From: Tyto alba
Lineage: Eukaryota > Chordata > Aves > Strigiformes > Tytonidae
NCBI RefSeq assembly: GCF_018691265.1
Contig: NW_024881313.1
Location: 41,739,897 to 41,803,896 of the forward strand
Length of the DNA: 64,000 nt
Reading direction: 5' to 3'
A program made the position numbers and the translations under genes. Within the stretch, counting starts at the first letter, position 1. The number at the start of each line of letters is the position of its first letter. Positions 47,186-58,900 of this stretch are shown one piece after another. The notes beneath the pieces are model-generated. The model had not been told where the DNA came from. It ran no database searches and saw nothing but the letters and a program-made list of their open reading frames with translations.

Positions 47186-48254
47186 AGGCCAGCTTTTCTG
47201 CATGCTGCCTTTTGGGCCTCCTGCGCACCCTCTGCTCTGCTTCTTGCCCACTCTGCAAGGGCTGGTGGAATTTCCATCCCAGACTGACAAACCTTCAGCC
47301 CTTTCTCCTGCAGCTCGGGAGTTGGTAACGGCAGTCCTGTGCTGAACTGGACGCTGTGGGGGACATGGTGGAGTGCTGGGATGGGCAGGGAAGATGTGAC
47401 AACTTTGAGCACTGTGGGACAAAGCAGGGACACAGCCCCAGAGGGATGCCCTGGTGGGATCAGAGACGGGCACAGCAGAGGGGCAGGGGACATGCCAGGT
47501 CACAGGTGCTGGAGCCAGCTGGTCTATGCAAGAAATACAGTGGGTTTGAAGCTGGAGGGGGAGGCAGAGATGGTCAGGGAATGATGGGCTGTCCCAGCAA
47601 GAAAGGAGCCTGGGTGGTTTGATGTGGCAAAAAGATTGATGCAGAAGACTGGGGGTCTTCTAGTCCCAAGCTCCCCCAGGCAGTGAAGGAAGCTGTAGGT
47701 CTCTGCTTTACCATCCCTGACCCCACAACCTTCTCCCAGCTTTTGGCAGAGCGAAGCCCCAGTGCTGCCAGTTCTCCGCTGGCTGCGCCCAAGGCTGTTG
47801 TACCACAAGCGAGAGGTTGGGGCTCCAGCGTCCCCTCTGGCTGTGCCAGGGTCCAGGCTCTGCACCTCACTGGGACTGGGCACAGGTCTGGGTCCCCGAG
47901 CCTGCATGGCAGTGCTGTAAGGAAGGGAGGTGCCAAGACACCCCGCTCTCCCCCGGCCCCCCCCGTCACAGGTACCCCTCAGCAGTCCCCTGCAGCCCCT
48001 GTTGCCTTCCCCTCATGCCCCTCCCATGGCAGAGGGCTGCCACACTGGTGGCTGCAGATGGTGGCCCTAGCCCCCCCCCCAGTCCCTTAACTCATCTCTC
48101 TGTGCCAGCTGCATGTGCCAGTGTCGTGGTCCCCGTCCCAGCCCTGGTCCTGGTCCGAGCCCTCCTCGCCTGTGCCCATGTCTGCCCCTTGTGCCCGTCC
48201 CCACTGTCCCCCCCAGTGCCCCCCAGTGCCCCGGGGCCGGCCCCTGCCCCAGCC

Positions 48255-48545
48255 CTGTGCTGGGTTTGGTTAATTTCCTGGCGACTGCATTAGCGGGAAT
48301 GGAAGCCGAGGGACGGCAGCTCCTCTGGGGCCCATTAATCATCCCCCTCAGACAAGCTGCCTTGATTACAAGTGGCAAGAAATTCATTAGGGCTGCGGCT
48401 CTGACAACTTTTATCTGCGCGGCTGGATCTGACTCATTAGGCAGCCAAATTAAAGCCATGATGGGCCCTGATGAAATTCACTGCTTGTTTATCTTGTGCG
48501 ATCTGATACATCTGCCCATACATCATCTCCCGTGCGGGATCCCGC
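48255..48545. promoter_or_regulatory. Putative conserved non-coding element 11
   Basis: A 290-base block with sharp edges against C-rich sequence. Motifs: GGTTAATTTCC, GCATTAGCGG, CCCATTAATCATCC (48331-48344), CTTGATTACAAG, AATTCATTAGGG, TGACAACTTTTATC (MEIS- plus HOX-like), CTCATTAGGC, AAATTAAAGCC, TTGTTTATCTTG (forkhead-like) and ATCTGATACATC. It lies between the two 3' ends, where neither gene's exons can explain it. Confidence 0.55.
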
Positions 48546-51179
48546 CCGGCCCAGCCCCGGTGCCTCCCTTCCCATCCCAGCCCTGCCCTGGCCTGGGGCA
48601 CAGCCTGGACCTGGACCCAGCCCCAGAGCCAGCCCCCTGCCTGCCCCCCCACTCTGCTTTTGGGGTCGGCCCCGGGTTGGGCTGGTGGGAGGACAGCGCC
48701 GGGGCCACGCAGTGCCCCTGGGGGTGTGCAGCCCCCCTCGGGGCACCCACAGCCCTGGCTGGGTCCTGCTGCTGGCTGTGGCACTGCTGCCAGCGCACGG
48801 CCCCGGGCAGGCAGACCCGGGGTGCACATCCTGCAAACATGCTGTGGAGCCAGGGGCTGCCCCTCTGCTTTCACCCAGGAGAAGGGAGCTCCAGGAGCTT
48901 CCCTGCAGGCTCTGACATGGTCCCCAAGAGCCAAGGCAAAACCCCTTTCCCTCAGTTCATGAGCGGGCACGCAAGGCCATCGTGGGGTACGGGCACTGCA
49001 GTGGCCCTGGTTTCCTTAAGGGAGGCTGCACTGCCACCCCATACCAGTGTGCTGCCCCAGTGCCAGAGCCTGTGCTGGGCACGGGCAGCCTCTGCACTGC
49101 AGCATGCCGTTCCCGTCCCCAGTAGGAAGGGTGTTGTGCTGAACAACACTGTCTCTGTTGAGAAAATTAGCATGCCTCCATCCAGCAGCAAGGCCAGGCC
49201 TCAGCAGCAGCATGCCAATCCTGCTCTGCGTTATCCCACTGTTGGAGCACATCTCCACACCAAGGTGGCTTCACATGGTCCTGGGCCAGGACAGGCTGAG
49301 GCAAGAGCTGCTGTGTCCATGTTTAGGCTGGTGCCAGAGAGGGCACAGGCGGACCCTCCACTCTGCTCTGTAGCCCACAGGAGTGTGCCGGGGCAGCAGC
49401 ACAGTGGGGCTGCCCCTGCATGACACAGCCCCTAGCAGCAGCAGCAGCAATGACGACACAAGCTCCTTGGCAGCACCATAAGGACCCCGCCACAGCCAGC
49501 ACCATGCACACCACTGAGCTGAAGCAGTGGCTGCGCAGGGTGTGGGTGCTGCAGGGCAGGAGCAAGGGATTCGGGCTCATGCCATGAGTATGCAGCCCAT
49601 GGATAGAAACCAGACATGCCACGGGTCTGCAACAGTTCCCAGAGAGCCTAGGCACAGCAGATCACGCTGGGACAAGCCCAATGGGGCACAGCTTGAGAGA
49701 AAATCCCCGTGGGCCTTCTCAGAGCCCTAGCTGAGCTGGCACAGCCTCCTGGTGGGGTACGTAGGTGGGCAGCAGCCATGGCATGGGGCAGTACTCCCCA
49801 GCCCAGGGGCAGCTGGGACCACACATGTGCAGAGATGCTTTTACGAGAGATGGCCAGAGCAGAGATCATACTGTTGGTCTGCACTTTTGCATTTCCAATC
49901 AGCCCTGCCTCTCTGAAAGAGAGGGCAGGGGTGAGACACAATGTCCCAGCTCCCTTGGCCTGTGCTTACCAAGATACGGCTCCAGTTCAGCACCTGCACC
50001 TGATACCCGGTTGTGTCTCGATATCTGGCCTCCATGGGGGTGCAGAAGTCCACAGCACAGGTCCTTGCAAAGACCTCTGGAGGAGGCGTCAGCCTGGCAG
50101 CTGTGGGCACTGGCACCAGCTGGTAGGCTGTGAAAGGCCCAGCATAGGCAGGCAAGTGGGACCCCCCCTGCTTGGGAAGGGCTTCAGCAGTGCTGGCTAG
50201 CTGGGGAGCAGCAAGCACTGCAATCTCGTGAAGTGCATCACAACTTGCCCAGCATCTGAGTGAGCAGCAGGCACAGCAGAGTGTGGTTACAGCATCTCTC
50301 GCCTCCCAAGCCCCAATTCCAGCATGACCTTGATAATTTCTTCCAGGTCTTGGGTCTTTTTCCCAAGATGCACCCACCCGGAGTTTGCACACCGCTGCTG
50401 AGGCCATCGTGAGCAGACTAGCTACCTGCTAGCTGCACCCTGAACGCTGAGTGCTGCTGTGGAGCTGGCTGTAAAGGAACTGGAAGTGGTCAGAAGGAGC
50501 TCATGACCCTTCCCAGGTGCCACGCCGACGGGAAGGGAGATTGTTTCTCTCCTGCCTATGTGCAGCCGAGGCCAATTTCTCCCCACCAGGGTATAGGCTC
50601 ATTGCATTGCAGGATTTCTGCAGCAATGACACCCACACGGTACTTCTCACCCAGGCCAGGAGTATGGTGAGCTGCTCCCTAAAGGCAACCCCCAGCAGCA
50701 GGGATTCTGCCCCATGGGGCAGCACAGCAGAGTACAGTGCAGCGGTCCTCTGCCCTGCCTCAAGTCTGCTCATACCAGGGTCAGAGGGCCCATCACAGCC
50801 ACCGCTCCACACCAGCTTGGGGAAAAAAAAGCCGTGTGACCTCCTGGGGAACCGCTCTGTGAGCCACTAGCAGATCAGCTCAACATCCAAGCAAGTCCTG
50901 GAGAGGCTGACAACAATAGCACCAGCACCATGGTGCGGCCCATCAAATCTTCAGACAAGCTCGTTGTCAAAGAATGCTACGAACCAGCTTTGTTGCACTG
51001 AAAACCTTTCCCTGAAAGTGGACCACTGAGTGAATAAATACTTTGTGGGATGGAATCACTACTCCTTTCCTAGATCTTTAAGAAAGTAGGAAATGAAGTA
51101 GTGGTAAATGAGTGGGCAGGTCTGGGTAGAAAGGATTCCCTTGTAGATGTTGAAACGGTCTTCATGACAGCAAAGTAAG

Positions 51180-51300
51180 TCTTGTTTGTATGTGTGTATA
51201 TATATGTATAAACGTATATGTATAAATAAACGCATGCCTATGTATATACCTATGTATATGCCTATGTATATATGCCTATCTCTATGTGTCTACATCTTTA
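51180..51300. repeat. Degenerate TATG/TATA microsatellite
   Basis: Alternating TGTATATATATGTATA and CCTATGTATATA words, interrupted. Confidence 0.75.
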
Positions 51301-51439
51301 TCTACCTTTTCCTCTCCGTGTGTGCATGTGCATGCATGTGCACACAAGCCCATGCACAAGTGTGTGCATTTCGGTATCCACATAAGAATTCTTTCCCCCA
51401 GTTCCTACTCCAAGACACAAGACAACAGGCAGAAGGTGG

Positions 51440-51660
51440 TACATGGGAAACTGCAAATAGATGCAAGGAAAAAAATACTATGAAGGTGGTCAGACACTAG
51501 AACAGTGACCCAAAGAGGTGGGATCACCATCCACGGAGATACTTGAATTCAGCTGGACAAGTTCCTCAGCATCCTGACCTAACGGGACCAGATTTGAGCA
51601 GGTGTTGGACCAGAGACCTTCTGAGGTCCCTTCCCACCTGCACGGCTCTGTCGTGCCAGG
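51440..51660 (+). repeat. CR1 LINE 3' end fragment, diverged
   Basis: Contains 'GGTGGTCAGACACTAGAACA', 'CATCCACGGAGATACTTGAA', 'CAGGTGTTGGACCAGAGACC' and 'TCTGAGGTCCCTTCCCACCT'. The CR1 3' end order is clear despite divergence. Confidence 0.75.
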
Positions 51661-54600
51661 GGCTGTCTTTATCACCCAGTTTTTCCCTGTTGCTCTCTTC
51701 CTCCCACCCACCCCAGTCTAAATGATGCAGCACCTACCGCTCCAGCTTGTGGGGCACGCTGCACCCTCTGCTCCACAGGGCTTCTGTTTGGGGAGGTGCA
51801 GTAGCCACTCTGCGGTGCGGGCAGTGCCAGTCACTGGTGCGCTGCGGTGCTTTGCTCTGTGCGGTGCAGGAGGCGTCAGGCTCACTGCAATGCGTGGGGT
51901 TCACAGGGGAGCTCTGTTCTGAACAGCCAAAGCAGCACTCTGCTGTTCTGCAGCTCTCTCCAACACCCCTGGTGACAGCAGTGAGTCTGTCACCTCCATC
52001 AGCACCAGGCTGAGCTGCACCTCTCTGTAGCACTTGCAGTTTTATTAACACAAATGTTTGCAGGATTGCATTGTGTACTGGCTCTGGGACTGATCTAACT
52101 CAACAACAAAAAAAAAAGCCAAAAACCAAGTAACTTCTAAGAAGCTGAAAGCTCCAGTTCTTCAATCCACACTGCAGGCAGTCAATAAACAAGTGTGCAG
52201 CCAGAGTGGAGGAGCTTTGCACAGAGAGCTCACGTGTGCAAATGCCATGCACGGCAGAGGGGGGAGGGGGCATGTGGGGGGTGATGAGTTAAGAACACAA
52301 TAAACCGATGCTGTCACTGTGGCAGGACATATCAAACCGCAGTGTTAGCTAGAAATGCCAAGTGAGAATAAGGGAGTTCTTGGACCCTAAGATAAAACTT
52401 AACTCCTTTCAATGTCACTGCCCCAACCCTGGAGCTGTGGACATTTTTCAGACTGATGTGCTTAATCTCGTACGGCTGTGCCGTGCTAGGTTGCAGTGGC
52501 ACAGACCCCTCATGTGGACACATTTATAGTGACAGAGCACTGCTTATAGCTGCACAGTTGCTTTACCCTGCCTCCTCCTGCCCTCCCTGCCCGTGCCCCC
52601 CTGCCCCGCCCCGCTTGCCCAGATGTATGTGCACCAGTTCATGTGCAGGAGCTATTGAAATCGCTGCAAATGTCATGTTATCCCCTTTTGCAGCCGTGTA
52701 GCATAGGTAAATTAACAGTCTCTGCCTCAGACCAAGCCAGCCCCAAGGAGGGAGAAGCAGGGAATATCTGAGCTGTGGTTCTCAGGAGCCAGCAGCTCTG
52801 CCCCTGCCGTGTTGAAGGGACCTGGCAGCTCCCCTGCGAGCAGGGCAGCTGAGGGCAGCAGCCAGAGGACATTTACCTCCCCTGATCCAGTGCGAATGCC
52901 AGCAGACCTTGCTACCTGAGCAGGCCAAGCCCATGCTGAGGATGCTGTGAGCAGCACTAGGCCAGGCAGTTCCTGAAGACGTGTTCTCCCTTCCAGGCCA
53001 GTGGTGCAGGGGATGGAGGTGGCAGCAGCGGTCCTGCCGTGGCTGCAGGAAGCCAGCTGTGTTCTGCTGCCCCAGCAGGTGCTCGGAAATCCAGGTCACG
53101 AAAGGATCCTGCAGAACTGTCTCAGGACCTGCAACAAACACCTGTGTGGAAAGCAGCACCCACCTAGGGCACCCAGGAGCACAGCTTTGTCCTGATGGTT
53201 GCTCTGCTCTCAGCTATGGCTGTCCCCACACAGGCCAGCCAGAGCCAGCAGCCGATGGGCAGGGAGATCCACCCACCAGTGCTCGGAGGCTACAGGGCTC
53301 TGGAGGAAGACTCAGCTGTGCCAGTTGATCACAGGGGCCACACTCCGGATTAACAGAATGCACCTGCCATAGAGGGAGGGGCCATGGTGAGGGAGCACCC
53401 ACCCCTGCCCCAGGCAGCATGGAAACAGGCCAGCCTTTGCTTTGGCATCAGGGAGGGCACCCAGGAAGGTGAAGTTGCTGCGGCTGTCAGGGATGTTGCC
53501 CACTCTTATAAGATGTGTCTCCCAGGGTGGGGTGCCAATGGCTAACTGGACCCTGTGTGACCCAAACTCCGTATCAAACCTCAGAGCAACTGGCATCCCA
53601 GCAGCACCATGTCCCACACCCTTGAAGAAAGCCTGTCCAGGAACCTCTGGTGGGATTGCAGTGGGTGTTGCTCCTACAGCACAGATGCCTGAGCTCCCTT
53701 GCCACACGGGCTGGGCTGGCTGATGTTCATCAAACCAGCAACAGAGGCTCTCATGGCTGGACAGCCAGTTAGCAGTGGGATCACATCGTCCTCTGCATGT
53801 TGACTCAGGATTGTGCATGCAGCTGTGGCCCGTGCAAAACTGGATCTTCATCAGCTTCTGAGATTGGGCTCAGTCACCTGAGATACCCCCTGGCTTCAGA
53901 AGCAACATCCTATGCAATAGCTCTCAAGAGCAGACTATTGCACTCCAGCTGGCCCTGGCTCAGGAAGTCTGGAACCCCCCTTCTGCACCAGTGCAGTAAG
54001 ACCCGGCAGCTGGTCCAGGCCGGGGCAAGGAGACACAGTGTCGGTGCCAGCAGCGCCTGGTCTGCCCTGGCCCTGCTCACTGCTGTGGGGCCTCGGCAGC
54101 CAGTACTGGGGAGACAGGCTGAGGTTTCCAAGGAAAGGAAGGAGCTTTACCTTCCCCTCAGCCCAGCCAGCACTGCCCCAGAGTTCAGTAGCAATAAGGT
54201 GCCTGAGCTGTAGGAGGATTGCTCTGTTCATTCCCGTGGGCTGGGGTGTGCTCCTCGGAGCTGAGGGAGGAGGAAAGGCTTCAAGGCAGGACTTCTAGCA
54301 GGCAGTGCAGCCCTGAAGAGCTGGAGGCATTGCATCCCTGGGCCTCAGAGGTAGGGCTGGCATGTGGGGCTGAGTTTGCATAGAGCTGGCTATGGGGTGA
54401 CAGCGCAGCCCTGGGGACAGCAGATGGGCATTCTGCTTGCATCAGGCAGGGGCCAAGGGCGCTGCGGGCACAAATCTCTCCTCAGCCCACGGCCAGCAAA
54501 GGCCACATCCTGGCACGAGGCCCATGGGACGGGCAGGGCTGTGCCTTCAGGGAGGGTGGCGATCTGACATCGTGCGGGGGGGATCTCGGGGTGGGGAATG

Positions 54601-55128
54601 CTCCAGCCCCAGAGCCTGTGGCACCGGGGATACCGGGCTGTCCCAGGGCAGGGCAGGGGCCGCAGCCGCGTGGGAAGCCCGGAGGCAGCACACATGTCCC
54701 TCCCCCCCGGTGATGTGCTGCTGGCCCTGGGCAGGCTGTTGGGCAGGAGCCGCGGGAGGTGGCGATGGATGGCCCCGGCCCCGACCCCCTGCTCCTCCCC
54801 GCCGGCGGGAGCGCAGAGCTGGGGATGCTCTGGGGCGCTTCCCAGCCCATCCCCTCCTCTGACCCCTCCCGTGTCTCAGCACTGGCACCGGCCTGAGTGC
54901 AATGGAGCCCGCAAGGCCACTGCTTCTCCCCGCCACAGTCTCCGGGTCGGCCGACCCCAGTACTGGCACCAGCCGAGGTGCGGACGAGCCCCAGAGCCTC
55001 CCACCGTCCCTGACTGCACACCCTCCCCCTGCCCTTGTCTGGGGCCGCTGGCCACGGCCACCCGTCCCTGCAGCGTGGCCGGGCAGGCAGCAGCCCGGAA
55101 GAACGTCGCTTCACTCCATAGAAAATAA

Positions 55129-55134
55129 TTTATT
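55129..55134 (-). terminator. GBX1: GBX1 polyadenylation signal
   Basis: TTTATT on the + strand (AATAAA on the coding strand) lies 277 bases after the GBX1 stop codon. A 3' UTR of about 300 bases (55410 to about 55110) is implied. Confidence 0.75.
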
Positions 55135-55410
55135 GAAATCACAGCTATACATGAGTGGGTGCCGGCAGGCAGCGCGGCCCTGGCCCTGGCCCGGCGCGGC
55201 TGTCGGCCGGGGCCTATGGGGGACAGGCAGCCCACGCTCCCCACGGCACGGACAGACGGACACGCTGCCGTATGTACAGAGTTTACATGGAATAAATAAG
55301 GGACATGTACAGAGGAGTGCGAGCGGGCGCCCAGGCTGCGCCCCTGCCACGCCGGCCCCCCCCGCCGCCGGCGGCCCGCCCGCCCCAGGGTCCGAGAGCG
55401 CCGCCGGCAC

Positions 55411-55931
55411 TCAGGGCCGGGCACCCTGCTCGATCTGCTGGTGCTGGCTGCGCACGGCGAAGCGGTTGACGTGCACCGGGATGGGCACCACGATCTTGGG
55501 GTTGCGGACGGGCTCACCTGAGCGGTTGCTCACGTTGCCCGCCTTGATGCGTTTCCACTTGGCACGGCGGTTCTGGAACCAGATCTTCACCTGCACCTCG
55601 CTCAGCTTCAGGGCGTGCGCGATCTGGGAGCGCTCCGTCAGGCTCAGGTACTTCTTGCAGTGGAACTCCTTCTCCAGCTCCAGCAGCTGCTCGCTGGTGA
55701 AGGCTGTGCGGCGGCGGCGGCTCTTGCCCGCCCCGGAGCCCGGCGGGGCTTGCTCGGCTGCGGGGCCACCCTTGCCCTTGCCCTTGGCGCCCAGCGCGGC
55801 GGCGGCCGCCCCGTCGAGGAAGGGCTCCTCCTCGCTGTCGCCCGCCGAGCTCTCCTCCTCCCGCTCGCTGCACGGCGTCGCTGCCGACTTCACCTCCAGC
55901 TTCTCCTCGTCCGAGCTGTACGCCTTCCCGT
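55411..55931 (-). CDS. GBX1: GBX1 exon 2: acidic linker and homeodomain
   Basis: The acceptor reads TGTGTGCCCCGCAG just above 55931; the 521 bases end in TGA at 55413-55411. The first two bases complete Asp154. The homeodomain lies at 55722-55543 and contains the GBX-type sequence [40 protein letters not shown] and [12 protein letters not shown]. No key residue is missing. Confidence 0.97.
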
Positions 55932-58900
55932 CTGCGGGGCACACAGCGTCAGCGCCCGCCGGCGCGGCCCGCCGCCCCCTGCCCCGCCCGCCCACCGCCC
56001 GCTCCCCCGCGGAGCCCCCGGAGCCGCGGGCCCGGCTCCCCCCGCTCCCCGCCGCGGCAGCGGGGTGCTCGGCGGGGGGCTGCAGCTCCCCCCGCGGCGG
56101 CCGGGCCCCGCAGCCCCGGGGCCGCCCGCGCCGCTTCCCGCCGGAGCAGCAGCTTCCCCGGCAGCGGCGGCGCGCTCGGCCCCGGGTCGGGCAGCGCCGG
56201 CTGCTGCTGGCCCGCACCCCAGCGCGGTCCCTCCGCGCTGCCCGCAGCCTGGCCGGCTCTGTGGGGCGGCACCCCCAAACCCTCCGCACCCGCAGGAGGC
56301 ACCTTGGGGGTATGAGCCACCACAGCAGCTGCTGCCACCCCCATCCCACCACCCAACCGTAGCAGCATCACTGCCTCATTCCAGCAGAGCCACCACAACC
56401 CTTCCAGGGCTTGTCCGGACCTCCGCATCCAGAAGGAAAGTCTGTACCTTGCCCCTCAGCTCAGGCCTCCCTCTCTCCTATCCCCCTGCATCCGGCCATT
56501 GATGCTGTTTACCCAGAAAGAAGCCAGCCAAGAGGAGCTGAAGGACCATCCTAGAAACGGCAGCCAGAGCCGGCTCCAGCCCAGAAACCGTCTCTGCAGG
56601 GCTGTATAGGACACAGGGTGTCCCGCTGCCAGGATGCACTCCAGCAGAGTTGCACAGCCAAGGCACAAGGTGCTTGGGCAGCTGATGCTCAAGGCTTAGC
56701 TTCCCCCCACCAGTCCGTGCAGACAGGCAGGCCAGAGACTGCCAACATCACTCAACAGAGAGGACCCCAACCCAGGGCACCGGGGCAGGAGGCAGCACAT
56801 GGACCACCGCAGACACCTCTGTTACATTGCCTGCAAGGATATTGCTAGGGTATAGGGGTACGGATCTTCTTGTGTCCCAAACTGCTGCCTGAATGATTAA
56901 GCGGCCATGGAGCAAGGGAGGACATGGGTGGGAGACACTGAGGAGGGAAGAGTCCTGGAAGCCAGTCACTTCCGTGGTAGAAAGGCTCAAAGGCCTCACA
57001 GGAGATGGAGCAAGAAGATGCTCCCAGCCACAGACAGGGGGCATGGAGGGAGAGGACCCACAGCCGTGCACAGGCAGATGAAGAAGCTTTTCTGTTATGC
57101 TGAGACTAGAAGAGACCAGCAAACTCCCCAAGTCTGACCCAACAGCAGGAATTGCTGCTGGAAGGAGTTGGTCCTGAAGCACTGCCACTCTCAATATAAT
57201 CCTACATGCAGAAGGGGAAGCAGCAATTCTCCTAGCTTCTAAGCAGTGTCCACGTACTGATACATGCACCTCGGGCCACTGGATCTCTGGACACCTCACC
57301 TCAGTGGGAAAGGCAGAAGAGCCCTCAGATGCCTGAAGGTGCAAGGTTGCAAATATTCCAGCAGCAACTGCAAGAAACTGCTTGAGCCCAGGAGACGTTC
57401 TTAGGAGTCTGGTTGCTGTGGAGCTCCCACATCTTTTGCCAGTCCTGCAGCAAGTCTGTGGCTTCCTGAGAGTGGGTGGGTGGCTTTGGATATCTGGAAT
57501 CATGTCCCTGTTGCTCCTGCTTCATGCAGTGGGAAAGAAACACCTTCATCTCTATTCTGCTGCAGAAGAATAGACAGTAACCTCCTTCTTCTTGAGGGTT
57601 GAGGGCAGAGGGGGGAAAAATCTCCTGTATGTATAGGGGGTAAAGTCCCAGCGAATTTGTGCTTGTGGGGCTGAGGATTAGCAGCAGGTTGCACGGAGCA
57701 CTTTGTGCTGCCAGTGCACAGTCTCATGCAAGAACTTTGCCAAAAAAGTGAGCTTTCATTTCTGTGTACCATCTCTGTCCACTGCAGCACAAGGTCTGGC
57801 AAGATAAGAGAGCTCTTTGGAGGATGTCAGTGTCTTCACACCAAGAGTACTCAGAGGTCTTTGCCTTTCCCCAGTGCTGGAGGAGGGCATCCCAGCAGCC
57901 ACAGTATCAAACAGTCCTGATCGGGCAGTTTGTGCTTGTAAGTCCAGACTGTGCCCAAAGAGATTGGAAGAAGGATGAGCTACCAACTACAACATGTCAC
58001 TTTGCAAAACAGATACTATCTCTGGATACACTCTTCTTAACCAGACTCCAAATTTTAAACAGTCTCTAGCAGCCTAACGTGTCTCACATTTGTGCCTTAT
58101 GAAAGGGCTGGGTTTGCAGTAAGGAACTCAGAACTACATGATGATAAGAATCTAAACCAGATGTTTTCACAAAAAAAAAAAAAAAAAAAAAAGATATATT
58201 GGTCTGTTAGTCATCTATTATGTCCCCACTGAGAAAGTAAGGGAGGCAGGGGAACCCACCCATTTGGTGGGAGGGTATACTGAGGCTTTCAAGGCCTTTG
58301 AACAGGAAGAGAAGCTTTCATGAAGCAAAACACTGTGACTTTGAGAAATCAACAAAAAGGCAGTAGATGAAGAATAGGATTGACCCATTGCTTTGCTCTT
58401 CACAAAGTCCATCTGTTCAGTGATGGACCTGTTGGAGTGGGTCCCGAGGAGGCCACAAAAATGACCAGGGGGCTGGAACATCTCTCCTATGAAGAAAGGC
58501 TGAGAGAGTTCAGGTTGTTCAAGCTGGGGAAGAGAAGTCTCCAGGAAGACCTTATTGCAGTTTTTTAGTACTTAAAGCGGGGCTTATAAGAAAGATGGGG
58601 ACAAACGTTTTAGCAGCGCTTGTTGCAATAGGACAAGGGGTAATGGTTTTAAACTAAAAGAGGGTAGATTTAGACTAGCTATAAGGAAGAAATTGTTTAC
58701 AGTGAGCAATGGTGAAACATTGGCACAGGTTGCCCAGAGAGGTGGTAGCTGCCCCATCCCTGGAAATGTTCAAGGTCAGGCTGGACGGGGCTTTGAGCAA
58801 CCTGGTATAGTTGAAGATGTCCCTGCTCATTGAAGGGGGGTTGCACTAGATGACCTTTGAAGGTCCCTTCCAACCCAAACCTTTCTAGGATTCTATGATT

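Larger units (their letters stand above)
49700..54210 (-). other. Unassigned cluster of exon-like segments on the - strand
   Basis: The segment most like an exon is 50127-49970: TTTCACAG acceptor, 158 open bases encoding AYQLVPVPTAARLTPPPEVF, ARTCAVDFCTPMEARYRDTT and GYQVQVLNWSRIL, then TTG/GTAAGC. Others are 54207-54151 (CTCCTACAG, LRHLIATELWGSAGWAEGK, AAG/GTAAAG), a 53851-53312 frame with a Cys-rich start (CRGRCDPTANWLSS...LCCWFDEH) then MPVALRFDTEFGSHRVQLAI, a 53128-start segment (GPETVLQDPFVTWISEHLLG), and 49941 downward (EAGLIGNAKVQTNSMISALA). I do not recognise a family, and phases could not be chained into one reading frame. It may be an unannotated or decayed gene, a spliced non-coding RNA, or chance. 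Confidence 0.25.
47186..55109. other. Intergenic region between convergent AGAP3 and GBX1
   Basis: About 7.9 kb. It holds an enhancer-like block (48255-48545), a (TATG)n-like tract (51.2-51.3 kb), a CR1 fragment (51440-51660) and a set of exon-like - strand segments between 49.7 and 54.2 kb. Other open frames are short or low complexity. Confidence 0.7.
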
